Below are positions 18,817-28,089 of a DNA stretch of 64,000 nucleotides, in pieces; the stretch's first letter is position 1, and every line of letters begins with the position of its first letter. A program made the translations under genes and the position numbers. A model generated the notes under the pieces. The model saw nothing but the letters and a program-made list of their open reading frames with translations, was not told the origin of the DNA and did no database searches. The stretch comes from Celeribacter indicus (GTDB lineage: Bacteria; Pseudomonadota; Alphaproteobacteria; Rhodobacterales; Rhodobacteraceae): the NCBI RefSeq assembly GCF_000819565.1, contig NZ_CP004393.1:3224001-3288000 (forward strand), in the 5' to 3' direction.

Positions 18817-20334
18817 ATGCTCGACCATCTCGACTACACCCCGCCGAAACCGAAGGTGATCGCGGGTGCGAAGGAGGATTGGGAACTCGTGATCGGCATG
18901 GAGATCCACGCGCAGGTGAGCTCGCAGGCGAAGCTGTTTTCCGGCGCCTCCACGCAATTCGGTGCCGAACCGAATTCCAACGTCTCCTTCGTCGATGCGG
19001 CGATGCCGGGGATGCTTCCGGTGATCAACGAATATTGCGTCGAACAGGCGGTGCGCACCGGGCTCGGGCTGAAGGCGGCGATCAACCTGTTTTCCGCCTT
19101 CGACCGGAAGAACTATTTCTATCCGGACCTGCCGCAGGGCTACCAGATCTCCCAGCTCTACCACCCGATCGTCGGTGAGGGCGAGGTGATCGTGGACATG
19201 GAGCCGGGCGTGGCGCGCCGTGTGCGGATCGAGCGCATCCATCTCGAGCAGGATGCGGGCAAGTCCATTCACGACATGGATCCCGCGATGTCCTTCGTCG
19301 ACCTGAACCGCACCGGCGTCGCGCTGATGGAGATCGTCAGCCGCCCCGACATCCGCGGACCGGAGGAGGCGGCGGCCTATGTGCTGAAGCTGCGGCAGAT
19401 CCTGCGCTATCTGGGCACCTGCGACGGCAACATGCAGAACGGCAACCTGCGCGCCGACGTGAACGTGTCGGTCTGCCGTCCGGGTCAGTACGAGAAATAC
19501 CAGCAGACGCAGGACTTCTCCCATCTCGGCACGCGCTGCGAGATCAAGAACATGAACTCGACCCGCTTCATCCAGCAGGCGATCGACTACGAGGCGCGGC
19601 GCCAGATCGCGATCCTCGAGGATGGCGGCAAGGTCGACCAGGAAACCCGCCTCTATGACGCGGCAAAGGGGGAGACCCGGTCCATGCGGTCGAAGGAGGA
19701 GGCGCATGACTACCGCTATTTCCCCGATCCCGACCTTCTGCCGCTCGAGATCGAACAGGCCTGGGTGGACGAGATCGGCCGCAGCCTGCCGGAGCTTCCC
19801 GACGAGAAGAAGGCGCGCTTCGTGAAGGCCTTCGGCCTGTCGGAATATGACGCGGGCGTGCTGACGGCGGAAACCGAGAATGCGGATTACTTCGAGAAGG
19901 TGGTGGCCGCCGGAGAGGACGGGAAACTCTCCGCGAACTGGGTCATCAACGAGTTGTTCGGCCGCCTGAAGAAGGACGATTGCGAGATCACCGAAAGCCC
20001 GGTGAGCCCCGACCAGCTCGGCGGCATCGTCGCGCTGATCAAGAAGGGCGACATCTCCGGCAAGATCGCGAAGGACCTGTTCGAGATCGTCTATACCGAG
20101 GGCGGCGACCCGGCCGAGATCGTCGAGGCGCGCGGGATGAAGCAGGTGACGGACATGGGCGCCATCGAGGCCGCCGTGGACGCGGTGATCGCCGCGAACC
20201 CGGAACAGGTCGAGAAGGCGCAGGCCAACCCGAAGCTCGCCGGCTGGTTCGTCGGCCAGGTCATGAAGGCGTCGAAGGGCAAGGCCAATCCGCAGGCCGT
20301 GGACGAGCTCGTCAAGAAGAAGCTCGGCCTCTGA
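18817..20334 (+). CDS. gatB: Asp/Glu-tRNA amidotransferase subunit B
   Basis: GatB (505 residues) is the kinase/tRNA-binding subunit of GatCAB, which converts Glu-tRNA(Gln) and Asp-tRNA(Asn) to the amidated forms. It has the family features IGMEIHAQ near the N-terminus, [19 protein letters not shown] (in pieces [16 protein letters not shown]), [14 protein letters not shown], and the C-terminal YqeY-like helical tail. ATG 18817 follows GGAAGGA. gatA and gatC are elsewhere. Confidence 0.97.
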   Translation: MLDHLDYTPPKPKVIAGAKEDWELVIGMEIHAQVSSQAKLFSGASTQFGAEPNSNVSFVDAAMPGMLPVINEYCVEQAVRTGLGLKAAINLFSAFDRKNYFYPDLPQGYQISQLYHPIVGEGEVIVDMEPGVARRVRIERIHLEQDAGKSIHDMDPAMSFVDLNRTGVALMEIVSRPDIRGPEEAAAYVLKLRQILRYLGTCDGNMQNGNLRADVNVSVCRPGQYEKYQQTQDFSHLGTRCEIKNMNSTRFIQQAIDYEARRQIAILEDGGKVDQETRLYDAAKGETRSMRSKEEAHDYRYFPDPDLLPLEIEQAWVDEIGRSLPELPDEKKARFVKAFGLSEYDAGVLTAETENADYFEKVVAAGEDGKLSANWVINELFGRLKKDDCEITESPVSPDQLGGIVALIKKGDISGKIAKDLFEIVYTEGGDPAEIVEARGMKQVTDMGAIEAAVDAVIAANPEQVEKAQANPKLAGWFVGQVMKASKGKANPQAVDELVKKKLGL

Positions 20335-20389
20335 GGACAGGGACACCGCCCGGACGGGCGGCGTTCCCGCAATGCCGTCGCACAGTGCC

Positions 20390-20878
20390 ATGACCGATCT
20401 GCCCGCCCCGCATATCTCCTCCCCCATCGCGATCGACCCCGGCTGGGTCGATTACAACGGCCATGTGAACATGGCCTTTTACGCCGTGATCATGGACCGG
20501 GGCGGCGACGAGATGTATGCGCTCGTCGGGCTCGGCGAGGACTACGCCCGCCGCGCGCGCCACACGACCTACACCGCGGAGGTGCATATCTGCTACAGGC
20601 GCGAGCTGAAGCTCGGCGACAGCGTCCGGGTGCACACGCGGCTTCTGGATGCCGACGCGAAGCGCATGGTGCTGTTCCACGAGATCCATCACGCCGAGGG
20701 CTGGATCGCGGCGACGGCGGAGGAGCTTCTGCTGCATATCGACATGGGCGGGCCGCGCGTCGTGCCCTTTCCGCCGGAGATCGCCGCACGGCTTTCCGCG
20801 CTGAAACAGGCCCATGCCGACCTGCCGCGCCCGGCACAGGCGGGCCGCTCGATCTCGCTTTCGAACACCGCTGCGTGA
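20390..20878 (+). CDS. 4HBT-type thioesterase
   Basis: About 162 residues of the 4-hydroxybenzoyl-CoA thioesterase hotdog fold. The WVDYNGHVNMAFY segment contains the catalytic-type Asp in DYNGH, followed by YTAEVHICYRRELKLGD. It resembles the betainyl-CoA/carnitine-pathway thioesterases of Proteobacteria, but substrate is not certain. A start at 20372 (ATG, six codons earlier) is possible; neither has a clear ribosome site. It lies 55 bp after gatB. Confidence 0.85.
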   Translation: MTDLPAPHISSPIAIDPGWVDYNGHVNMAFYAVIMDRGGDEMYALVGLGEDYARRARHTTYTAEVHICYRRELKLGDSVRVHTRLLDADAKRMVLFHEIHHAEGWIAATAEELLLHIDMGGPRVVPFPPEIAARLSALKQAHADLPRPAQAGRSISLSNTAA

Positions 20879-20958
20879 TCCTCCGCCGACGGGGCCCGAC
20901 AGGCTATTGACCCAGCGGGTCGCTCCGCTAAACCTGTGGCCGACCAAGGAGACAGACC

Positions 20959-21393
20959 ATGCCCTTTTACGAATACCTGACCGTGCCCGCCCCGCGCAGG
21001 GGCGAAAAGAACAAGGGCGCGAAAACGCCCGAGGCGCGCGCCGCGCAGGCGATGCAGACGGTGCTGAACGAGAAGGGTGCGGAGGGCTGGGAATATGTCC
21101 GCGCCGATCTCCTGCCGACGGAAGAGCGCGCGGGGATCGCCTCGAAAACGGTGAACTATCACACGGTGCTGGTGTTCCGCCGCGAACGCGACGGCGAAGC
21201 GGCGGCGCTGGCCGCGACGCTTCGTGCCGGCGCGGAGACCGCAGACCTGCGGCGCCGCGGGCCGGTGGCCGACCGCGACACCCCGCCGCCCTCCGTCCCC
21301 TTCCCCGCAAAGGCGGAGAAGGGCGCCGGGTCCGCCGCGAGCCGCGTCGCGCCCGAGGTGGCCGACGAGCTGGCCGAGGACCGCGAATCCTAG
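20959..21393 (+). CDS. DUF4177 domain protein
   Basis: 144 residues with AAGGAGACAG upstream. The N-terminal DUF4177 domain (MPFYEYLTVPAPRRG, LNEKGAEGWEYVRADLLP, VLVFRR; about residues 1-76) is a small fold of unknown function. The C-terminal half is Ala/Pro/Glu-rich and low complexity. Its stop overlaps the convergent bolA stop by 4 nt. Confidence 0.85.
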   Translation: MPFYEYLTVPAPRRGEKNKGAKTPEARAAQAMQTVLNEKGAEGWEYVRADLLPTEERAGIASKTVNYHTVLVFRRERDGEAAALAATLRAGAETADLRRRGPVADRDTPPPSVPFPAKAEKGAGSAASRVAPEVADELAEDRES

Positions 21394-21647
21394 GCGTCGA
21401 GATCGAGCGCGAGGGCGTGGACACGCCCTGTCAGATCGCCCAGCGCCTTGTGCACCATCCGGTGCCGCTCCAGCCGTGAGCGGCCCTCGAAGACCTGCGA
21501 CCGGATCTTCACGTTGAAATGCGTCTCGCCGGTGCCGCCGGGGTTACCGGCATGTCCGGCGTGGCTCGCGCTGTCGTCCTCGACCACCAGCTCGCGCGGT
21601 GCGAAGGCCGCCTCGAGGCGTTCACGCATTTGATCGGTAATTGTCAT
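21390..21647 (-). CDS. bolA: BolA family protein
   Basis: An 85-residue protein from ATG 21647 (AAAAGGGGCAG upstream). It has the BolA fold: LEAAFAPRELVVEDDSASH, HAGH, THFNVKIRSQVFEGRSRLERHRMVH (quoted in parts THFNVKIRS, SRLERHRMVH). BolA proteins pair with monothiol glutaredoxins in iron-sulfur and redox regulation. It is divergent from the J-domain gene, a layout conserved in Rhodobacterales. Confidence 0.93.
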   Translation of the reverse strand: MTITDQMRERLEAAFAPRELVVEDDSASHAGHAGNPGGTGETHFNVKIRSQVFEGRSRLERHRMVHKALGDLTGRVHALALDLDA

Positions 21648-21716
21648 GGGCTGCCCCTTTTCCAATGGTCCGTTCTCATCTAAAGTCTTGCGTCCGAGTC
21701 GAAAAGGTTGAGGCAG

Positions 21717-22352
21717 ATGGATAAAAAAGATCCCTTCGGTTTCGACATGTCGGTGTCCTCCGCGAAAAAGAACAAGCGGGGCGGACGCCGCGGCATGTCC
21801 GGCGCATTCGAAACCTCCAAGCGTGTCTGCGAGCACGAGGGCTGCGAGGAGGCCGGGCAGTATCGCGCGCCGCGGTCGCCCGATCACCTCGACGAATATA
21901 AGTGGTTCTGCAAGGACCACGTGCGCGAATACAATCTCAAGTGGAATTTCTTCACCAATGCGACGGAGGCCGAGATGGACGCGGCCTTCAAGAGTTCCCA
22001 GACCGGCGACCGCCCGACGCAGCCCTTCGGCAAGCGGTCGGTCGAGGAACGCGCCTGGGCCCGGCTCGGCATCGACGATGCGCATGAGGTGCTGGGCGAG
22101 AATGCCACGCGCAACCCCGGAAAGACCGATCCGGGTGCGCCGACGCGCAAGCTGCCGCCGGTGGAGCGTCAGGCGATCGAGATCCTCGAGGCCAAGGACC
22201 ACTGGACCAAGGCCGAGATCAAGAAGCAATACAAGTCGCTCATCAAGATCCTGCACCCCGACGTGAACGGCGGCGACCGGTCGCAGGAGGAACAGCTCCA
22301 GCAGGTTGTCTGGGCCTGGGATCAGCTCAAGGACAGCCGCTGGTTCAAGTGA
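21717..22352 (+). CDS. J-domain (DnaJ-like) protein
   Basis: 211 residues from ATG 21717. The J domain sits at the C-terminus (about residues 160-211) with KKQYKSLIKILHPDVNGGD, that is the HPD motif required to stimulate DnaK ATPase. The N-terminal part is charged, with a CEHEGCEEAG..CKDH Cys/His cluster near residues 37-68 that could bind zinc. No zinc-finger or substrate domain of canonical DnaJ is present. It is probably a specialised DnaK co-chaperone. Confidence 0.9.
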   Translation: MDKKDPFGFDMSVSSAKKNKRGGRRGMSGAFETSKRVCEHEGCEEAGQYRAPRSPDHLDEYKWFCKDHVREYNLKWNFFTNATEAEMDAAFKSSQTGDRPTQPFGKRSVEERAWARLGIDDAHEVLGENATRNPGKTDPGAPTRKLPPVERQAIEILEAKDHWTKAEIKKQYKSLIKILHPDVNGGDRSQEEQLQQVVWAWDQLKDSRWFK

Positions 22353-22430
22353 CCGCGGGCGGGTCGGCCCTCCGCCCGTGTTGCGGGATGCCGCCCGGCC
22401 GGCCGCAGCGATGCCTCCCCTGCCCGCGCT

Positions 22431-23411
22431 CTAGTGGCCCGCCTCCTCGGCGGGCTTGCCGCGCACCGCGTCGATGAGCGGGTCGATGATCCGCGCCACG
22501 ACCGGCAGCAGGACGAGCCCGAAGGCCAGGCCGAAGATCCCGTCGAAGAAGGCGGTGACGGCCCAGGCGACGAAGGCTTCCGCCGTCGCGACAGCATGCG
22601 CCGCCGCCTCCGCGACGTGATGGATCGCCTCGTAGGGCTGGTGCATCCCGAGCGTGTGCAGCCCGTGGATGACGATCGACCCGCCGACCCAGATCATCGC
22701 CGCCGTCCCCACCGCCATCAGCACCTTCATGAACCAGGGCATGAATTTCACGATGCCGCGCCCGAGGGCCCGCGTCGCCGACAGCCGCCCCACGCGGCTC
22801 AGCCACAGGCCGACGTCGTCCGCCTTCACGATCAGCGCGACGCCGCCATAGACCGCGACCGTGATGAGGATCCCCGCGAGCGCGAGGGCCATCGCCTGGA
22901 ACCAGATCGCGCTCTCGGGATCTATACCCGACAGGATGATCGTCATGATCTCCGCCGAAAGGATGAAATCCGTCTTCACCGCGCCGGCGATCTTCTGCCG
23001 CTCGAGATGCATCGGGTCGCCCACATCGGGCCGCTGCCCGTCGGCATGGGGCGCGTGGGGCCGGAACAGGTGATAGACCTTTTCCGCCCCCTCGAAACAG
23101 AGATAGGAGCCGCCGAGCATCAGCAGCGGCGTGATGAGCCAGGGCGCGAAGGCGGAGAGCAGCAACGCCAGCGGCAGGAGGATCACGAGCTTGTTGCGGA
23201 TCGACCCGAGCGCGATCTTGCCGACGATCGGCAATTCGCGCGCCGGCGAGAAGCCGTGGACGTATTTCGGGGTCACCGCCGCGTCGTCGATCACCGCGCC
23301 CGCGGCCTTGGCCGAGGCCTTCGCCGCCTGGCTGGCCACGTCGTCGACATTGGCCGCCGCAACCTTCGCGATCCCCGCGACATCGTCCAGAAGTGCCAGA
23401 AGACCGCTCAT
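22431..23411 (-). CDS. DUF808 (YedI-like) membrane protein
   Basis: 326 residues from ATG 23411. DUF808 family features: MSGLLALLDDVAGIAKVAAANVDDV at the start (pieces MSGLLALLDD, VDDVASQ), VTPKYVHGFSPARELPIV, and about six to eight hydrophobic helices. An insertion of charged residues (HLFRPHAPHAD) follows the third helix. The function of the family is unknown. It sits on the minus strand between the J-domain gene and cobS. Confidence 0.88.
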   Translation of the reverse strand: MSGLLALLDDVAGIAKVAAANVDDVASQAAKASAKAAGAVIDDAAVTPKYVHGFSPARELPIVGKIALGSIRNKLVILLPLALLLSAFAPWLITPLLMLGGSYLCFEGAEKVYHLFRPHAPHADGQRPDVGDPMHLERQKIAGAVKTDFILSAEIMTIILSGIDPESAIWFQAMALALAGILITVAVYGGVALIVKADDVGLWLSRVGRLSATRALGRGIVKFMPWFMKVLMAVGTAAMIWVGGSIVIHGLHTLGMHQPYEAIHHVAEAAAHAVATAEAFVAWAVTAFFDGIFGLAFGLVLLPVVARIIDPLIDAVRGKPAEEAGH

Positions 23412-23698
23412 GCCATGTTCCCCGAACTCTCTCTCGTTTCCGCCCCATAGGTCTAGGGCTCCCGGCGCACCATGGCAACAACGCCCGTCAGGGGCGCCGC
23501 GATCCGAAAGGGGAGTTGCGCGCGCCCCCAGCCGGTCTATCGCGGGGCGGCCCCTGTCCCGATCCCCCGGCACACCGCCGCGGGAGAGGGAGAAGCCGAA
23601 GGTGTTGCGAAATCCGCGCGGCCTCTCCCCTTGCACCCCCTGCGCAGAACGGGCAAACAGGCTAGGACGAAATTTCTCAGAATTGACGGGCCCCGATC

Positions 23699-24667
23699 AT
23701 GGACGCGAACACAAAACCCACCGAAGTCATCTCCGTCCGCGACGTCTTCGGCATCGACACGGACATGACGATCAAGGGCTTCGCCGAAAGTTCGGAGCGT
23801 GTTCCGGCGATCGATCCGACCTACAAGTTCGACCCCGACACGACGCTCGCGATCCTCGCCGGCTTCTCCCACAATCGCCGCGTGATGATCCAGGGCTACC
23901 ACGGCACCGGCAAATCGACCCATATCGAACAGGTGGCGGCGCGGCTCAACTGGCCCTCCGTGCGCGTCAACCTCGACAGCCATATCAGCCGGATCGACCT
24001 GATCGGCAAGGACGCGATCAAGCTGCGCGACGGCAAGCAGGTCACGGAATTCCAGGAGGGCATCCTGCCCTGGGCGCTGCGCAACCCCTGCGCCATCGTC
24101 TTCGACGAATACGACGCCGGCCGCGCCGACGTGATGTTCGTGATCCAGCGCGTGCTCGAGCATGACGGCAAGCTGACGCTTCTCGACCAGAACGAGATCA
24201 TCACTCCGCATCCGTGTTTCCGGCTCTTCGCGACGGCGAACACCGTGGGGCTCGGGGACACGACCGGGCTCTACCACGGCACGCAGCAGATCAACCAGGC
24301 ACAGATGGACCGCTGGAGCCTCGTCGCCACGCTGAACTATCTCAGCCATGACGCGGAGGCGGCGATCGTCCTGTCGAAAGCGCCGCATTACAACAACGAG
24401 AAAGGCCGCAGGACGGTGAGCCAGATGGTCACCGTGGCCGACCTGACGCGCACCGCCTTCATGAACGGGGATCTCTCTACCGTGATGAGCCCGCGCACCG
24501 TCATCACCTGGGCGCAGAACGCGGAGATCTTCCGCAACATCGGCTATGCTTTCCGCCTGACCTTCCTCAACAAATGCGACGAGCTCGAACGGCAGACCGT
24601 GGCGGAGTTCTACCAGCGCTGCTTCGACGAGGAGCTGCCCGAGAGCGCGGCGGCCATCGCCGGATAG
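23699..24667 (+). CDS. cobS: cobaltochelatase subunit CobS
   Basis: CobS (322 residues) is the AAA+ ATPase of the aerobic cobaltochelatase CobNST, which inserts Co2+ into hydrogenobyrinate diamide during B12 synthesis. The Walker A is GYHGTGKST (66-74), Walker B is [11 protein letters not shown], and the sensor region is LFATANTVG. The N-terminal extension [12 protein letters not shown] is typical. cobT lies 1.5 kb downstream, with two unrelated genes between. Confidence 0.96.
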   Translation: MDANTKPTEVISVRDVFGIDTDMTIKGFAESSERVPAIDPTYKFDPDTTLAILAGFSHNRRVMIQGYHGTGKSTHIEQVAARLNWPSVRVNLDSHISRIDLIGKDAIKLRDGKQVTEFQEGILPWALRNPCAIVFDEYDAGRADVMFVIQRVLEHDGKLTLLDQNEIITPHPCFRLFATANTVGLGDTTGLYHGTQQINQAQMDRWSLVATLNYLSHDAEAAIVLSKAPHYNNEKGRRTVSQMVTVADLTRTAFMNGDLSTVMSPRTVITWAQNAEIFRNIGYAFRLTFLNKCDELERQTVAEFYQRCFDEELPESAAAIAG

Positions 24668-24690
24668 GCGGAAACGGATCCGGTGCGGAC

Positions 24691-24717
24691 AAGGCGGGCC
24701 CTGGCCCGCCTTTTTCC
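24691..24717 (+). terminator. cobS terminator
   Basis: GGCGGGCC / GGCCCGCC stem with a minimal loop, followed by TTTTTCC, 23 bp after the cobS stop. Confidence 0.75.
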
Positions 24718-24864
24718 TTTGACCGCGCGGGACTGGCGGCGTCCCGACGGCGGCGCGCCGGGAATGTCTATATACGAGATATACGAAAACGCGCCCGCCC
24801 CCTTGGCGGACCCGGCCTGCCGGCACTACCTGTTCCATGACGGTTCCAGGGGAGCGCGGAGATC

Positions 24865-25266
24865 ATGGCAGGGGTGCGCAGGCACGTCTTCATCCACAGC
24901 CTGACCGGCGCGGCCCTCGCGCTGGCCGCACTCTGCCTGCCCGCGGCGCCGCTCCGGGCGCTGCCGCCCGACGCGACCCTCGCCCGCGATTTCGCGTATT
25001 GTGCGGGACGCCTTTCGGCGGAGGCCGCGCGCACGCCGCGGGAGGACATTCGCGCCCTGCGGGACGCGATGGAGGACCTGCTCTCCGCGGTCGTGCCGCC
25101 CGGCGAGACCGGCGCCTATGAAAAGCTGCGGATCGCCGGGCACGTCTCCCAGAGCGGGCTGCTGGCCGAGGCGCGTTTTTCGCTCGATCACGAGGTCGCG
25201 GAACGCGCCGCGCGGCTGGCAGACCAGCGGCTCGCGGAATGCCGCGCGATGCTGCTGGGCGGCTGA
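24865..25266 (+). CDS. hypothetical secreted protein
   Basis: 133 residues. A signal peptide covers about residues 1-33 (hydrophobic AALALAALCLPAAP then an Ala-rich cleavage region). The mature part is helical, Arg/Glu-rich, with two Cys (DFAYCAG, AECRAM) that could pair. No family recognised. It lies between cobS and cobT in the same orientation but has its own start region, so linkage to B12 synthesis is not implied. Confidence 0.65.
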   Translation: MAGVRRHVFIHSLTGAALALAALCLPAAPLRALPPDATLARDFAYCAGRLSAEAARTPREDIRALRDAMEDLLSAVVPPGETGAYEKLRIAGHVSQSGLLAEARFSLDHEVAERAARLADQRLAECRAMLLGG

Positions 25267-25275
25267 GGTGCGAAA

Positions 25276-25296
25276 GGCCCGCCGGAGGGGCGGGCC
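25276..25296. terminator. hairpin between convergent genes
   Basis: GGCCCGCC / GGCGGGCC 8-bp stem between the secreted protein gene and the FMN reductase gene; T-tract weak in both directions. Confidence 0.45.
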
Positions 25297-25321
25297 CGCG
25301 CAAAGATGCGGAGGAACGGGC

Positions 25322-25906
25322 TCAGCCGCGCGCGGCCTTCGTCGCCTTCGCCCACCATTCGAGATCGGCCAGCATCGCCTCGACCGAGGGAAGGATCGCC
25401 GCCTCGATCGTGCTCATCTCCTCGTTCGATCCGAGCGGCGAGACCCTGAAGAAATCGGAACCGGAGATGTTCGCCGTCGTGCGCACCGGCACCATCTGGA
25501 GGTTGATGGCGACCGCCCGCAGATGCTCCACCGCGCGCGCCGCGCCCACGGAACCGTAGCCGAAGGCGGCGGCGGGCTTGCGCACCCATTCGCGGCCGGC
25601 CTGATCAAGCGCGTTCTTGAGCGAGGCGGGCATCGAGGAGTTGTATTCCGCGGTGAGGAAGATGTAGCCGTCGAATTCGGCCATCTTCCGCTGCCAGGCG
25701 AGCGCCCGCGGATCCTCGGAGGGCACCCAGAGGTTCGAGGCCGCCTCGTTGAACAGCGGCAGGTCGTAATCGCGCAGGTCGACGAGTTCGAAATCGAGGG
25801 CGTCGGTCAGGGACCGGGCCTTTTCGATCAGCCAGTTGGCAGGCTTGTCGGCGAAGCGGGCGTTGCGCGTCGAGCCGATCACGATGGCGATTTTCGGTGT
25901 GGACAT
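25322..25906 (-). CDS. NAD(P)H-dependent FMN reductase family protein
   Basis: 194 residues with the flavodoxin-like fold: IAIVIGSTRNARFADKPA is the FMN phosphate loop (pieces IGSTRNARF), then DLRDYDLPLFNE, and AEYNSSMPASLKNALDQAGREW (pieces TAEYNSSMPASLKNALD), the family's signature near residues 85-105. It would reduce FMN, quinones or azo compounds with NAD(P)H in the cytoplasm. ATG 25906 follows GGAGTGAC. It is divergent from cobT. Confidence 0.9.
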   Translation of the reverse strand: MSTPKIAIVIGSTRNARFADKPANWLIEKARSLTDALDFELVDLRDYDLPLFNEAASNLWVPSEDPRALAWQRKMAEFDGYIFLTAEYNSSMPASLKNALDQAGREWVRKPAAAFGYGSVGAARAVEHLRAVAINLQMVPVRTTANISGSDFFRVSPLGSNEEMSTIEAAILPSVEAMLADLEWWAKATKAARG

Positions 25907-26152
25907 CGGTCACTCCTCTGGCGCGGAAGGGAAGGAGAAGGGGAGGGTCGCGCCGTCGCGCCTGTCTACCGCCGCGCGGGGTCGCGTCACAATGCCGCAT
26001 CCTGTTCACCCCGGCGCAGGTCTTGTGCGCGAAGGCCGCCCCCCGCGAAATCCGGGCCTGCCCGTCATTTTCCCGCGCCTGCCCGCTGGTCATCCGCACG
26101 CGGGGCGTTTAGCCTGAGCACGACAGAAGCCGCCTGAAAGACCGAGCCCCGC

Positions 26153-28027
26153 ATGAGCAAACCCTCCGACAACCCGGCCGATCCGTTCAAGAAAGCGCTC
26201 GCGGAAGCGACGAAGGTGCTTGCCGACGATCCCGACCTGACGGTGACCTATTCGATGGACCCTTCGGGACTGACGAACGACACGGTGCGGCTGCCGCAGG
26301 TGTCGCGGCGGATGTCGAAGGAGGAAGTGCTGATCGCGCGCGGCACGGCGGATGCGCTGGCGCTGCGCCACCGGTTCCACGACACGGCCATGTTCCAGAA
26401 GTTCGCGCCGGCGGGGCAGATGGCCTTCGACATCTACAACGCGCTCGAGACCGCGCGCTGCGAAGCCGCGGGGGCGCGGTACATGCCCGGCACGGCGAAG
26501 AACATCGACGCGAAGATCGGCAACGAGGCGCAGCGCCGGGGCTACGACGGGATCACCCGGCGCGAGGACGCCCCGCTCGCGCAGGCGATGGGATATTACC
26601 TGCGCCATATCGCGACGGGCCGCGAGTTGCCGAAGGGCGCGGACAACGTGATGGAGCTGTGGCGCGATTTCATCGAGGGCCAGACCCGGAACAGCCTCGA
26701 TGACGTGGACGCGCTCCTGGAGGACCAGAAGGGCTTTGCCCGCCTCGCCCGCCGCCTGATCGAGGAGCTCGGCTATGGCGACCAGCTCGGCGACGATCCG
26801 GAGGAAAGCGACACGGACGAGGACCAGAGCGCCGAGGCGGAGGAGCAGGAGGAGGAGCCCGACAGCGAGGGCGAGGATCAGGACCAGGAGGACGAGAACG
26901 ACGCCTCCGCGGAGTCCGCGCAGGATCAGCAGCAGGACATGCAGGAGGCGACGCTCTCCTCCGAGGACATGGCCGAGGAGGACTTCACCGAGGAGGTCGA
27001 CCTGCCGCAGGAGGAGAGCGAGGTCGAGCCCCCCGCCCCCGCGCCGATCTCGGATGCCGATCCGAACTACCGGGTCTTCACCACCGCCCATGACGAGGAG
27101 ATCGCGGCCGAGGAACTGGCCGAACCGGCCGAGCTCGAACGGCTGCGCGCCTATCTCGACCAACAGCTCGAACCGCTCAAGGGCGCCGTGTCGCGCCTGG
27201 CCAACAAGCTGCAACGCCGGCTCCAGGCACAGCAGAACCGGTCCTGGGAGTTCGACCGCGAGGAAGGCATCCTCGACGCCGGGCGGCTGGCGCGCGTCGT
27301 GGCCAACCCGACGACGCCGCTCTCCTTCAAGGTCGAGAAGGACACAGAGTTCCGCGACACGGTGGTGACGCTCCTGCTCGACAATTCCGGTTCGATGCGC
27401 GGCCGGCCCATCTCCATCGCGGCGATCTGTGCCGACGTGCTCGCGCGCACGCTCGAACGCTGCAACGTCAAGGTTGAGATCCTCGGCTTCACCACCCGCG
27501 CCTGGAAGGGCGGGATGAGCCGCGAGGAATGGCTCCAGCAGGGCCGCCCGCAGCAGCCCGGCCGCCTCAACGACCTGCGCCACATCGTCTACAAGGCCGC
27601 CGACGCGCCGATGCGGCGCACGCGCGCCAATCTCGGGCTGATGATGAAGGAGGGGCTCCTGAAGGAGAATATCGACGGCGAGGCGCTCGAATGGGCCTAT
27701 CGCCGGATGCTCCAGCGCCGCGAGGCGCGCAAGATCCTCATGGTGATTTCCGACGGCGCGCCGGTCGACGACTCCACGCTCTCGGTGAACCCGGCGAACT
27801 ATCTCGAGAAGCATCTGCGCGACGTGATCGCCCTTGTCGAGAAACGCAAGCAGGTCGAGCTCCTCGCCATCGGGATCGGCCATGACGTGACCCGCTATTA
27901 CGACCGGGCGGTGACGATCACGGATGTCGAACAGCTCGCGGGCGCGATGACCGAACAGCTCGCCTCGCTGTTCGACAGCGACCCGCGCGCCCGTGCGCGG
28001 GTGATGGGCATCCGGCACGCCTCCTGA
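26153..28027 (+). CDS. cobT: cobaltochelatase subunit CobT
   Basis: CobT (624 residues) forms the CobST chaperone-like complex that drives cobalt insertion with CobN. The N-terminal region (about 1-210) is followed by a strongly acidic low-complexity stretch (about 215-295, rich in Glu, Asp, Gln) and a C-terminal von Willebrand A domain. Its metal ion site is D410-N-S412-G-S414 (DNSGSM), with ISDGAPVDD later. This is the standard CobT layout. Confidence 0.96.
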   Translation: MSKPSDNPADPFKKALAEATKVLADDPDLTVTYSMDPSGLTNDTVRLPQVSRRMSKEEVLIARGTADALALRHRFHDTAMFQKFAPAGQMAFDIYNALETARCEAAGARYMPGTAKNIDAKIGNEAQRRGYDGITRREDAPLAQAMGYYLRHIATGRELPKGADNVMELWRDFIEGQTRNSLDDVDALLEDQKGFARLARRLIEELGYGDQLGDDPEESDTDEDQSAEAEEQEEEPDSEGEDQDQEDENDASAESAQDQQQDMQEATLSSEDMAEEDFTEEVDLPQEESEVEPPAPAPISDADPNYRVFTTAHDEEIAAEELAEPAELERLRAYLDQQLEPLKGAVSRLANKLQRRLQAQQNRSWEFDREEGILDAGRLARVVANPTTPLSFKVEKDTEFRDTVVTLLLDNSGSMRGRPISIAAICADVLARTLERCNVKVEILGFTTRAWKGGMSREEWLQQGRPQQPGRLNDLRHIVYKAADAPMRRTRANLGLMMKEGLLKENIDGEALEWAYRRMLQRREARKILMVISDGAPVDDSTLSVNPANYLEKHLRDVIALVEKRKQVELLAIGIGHDVTRYYDRAVTITDVEQLAGAMTEQLASLFDSDPRARARVMGIRHAS

Positions 28028-28089
28028 ACCTCCGTCCCCCGGCGGCGCGGATCATACAGTCACTTCCGAACGAGAACGGCATTTCCCAG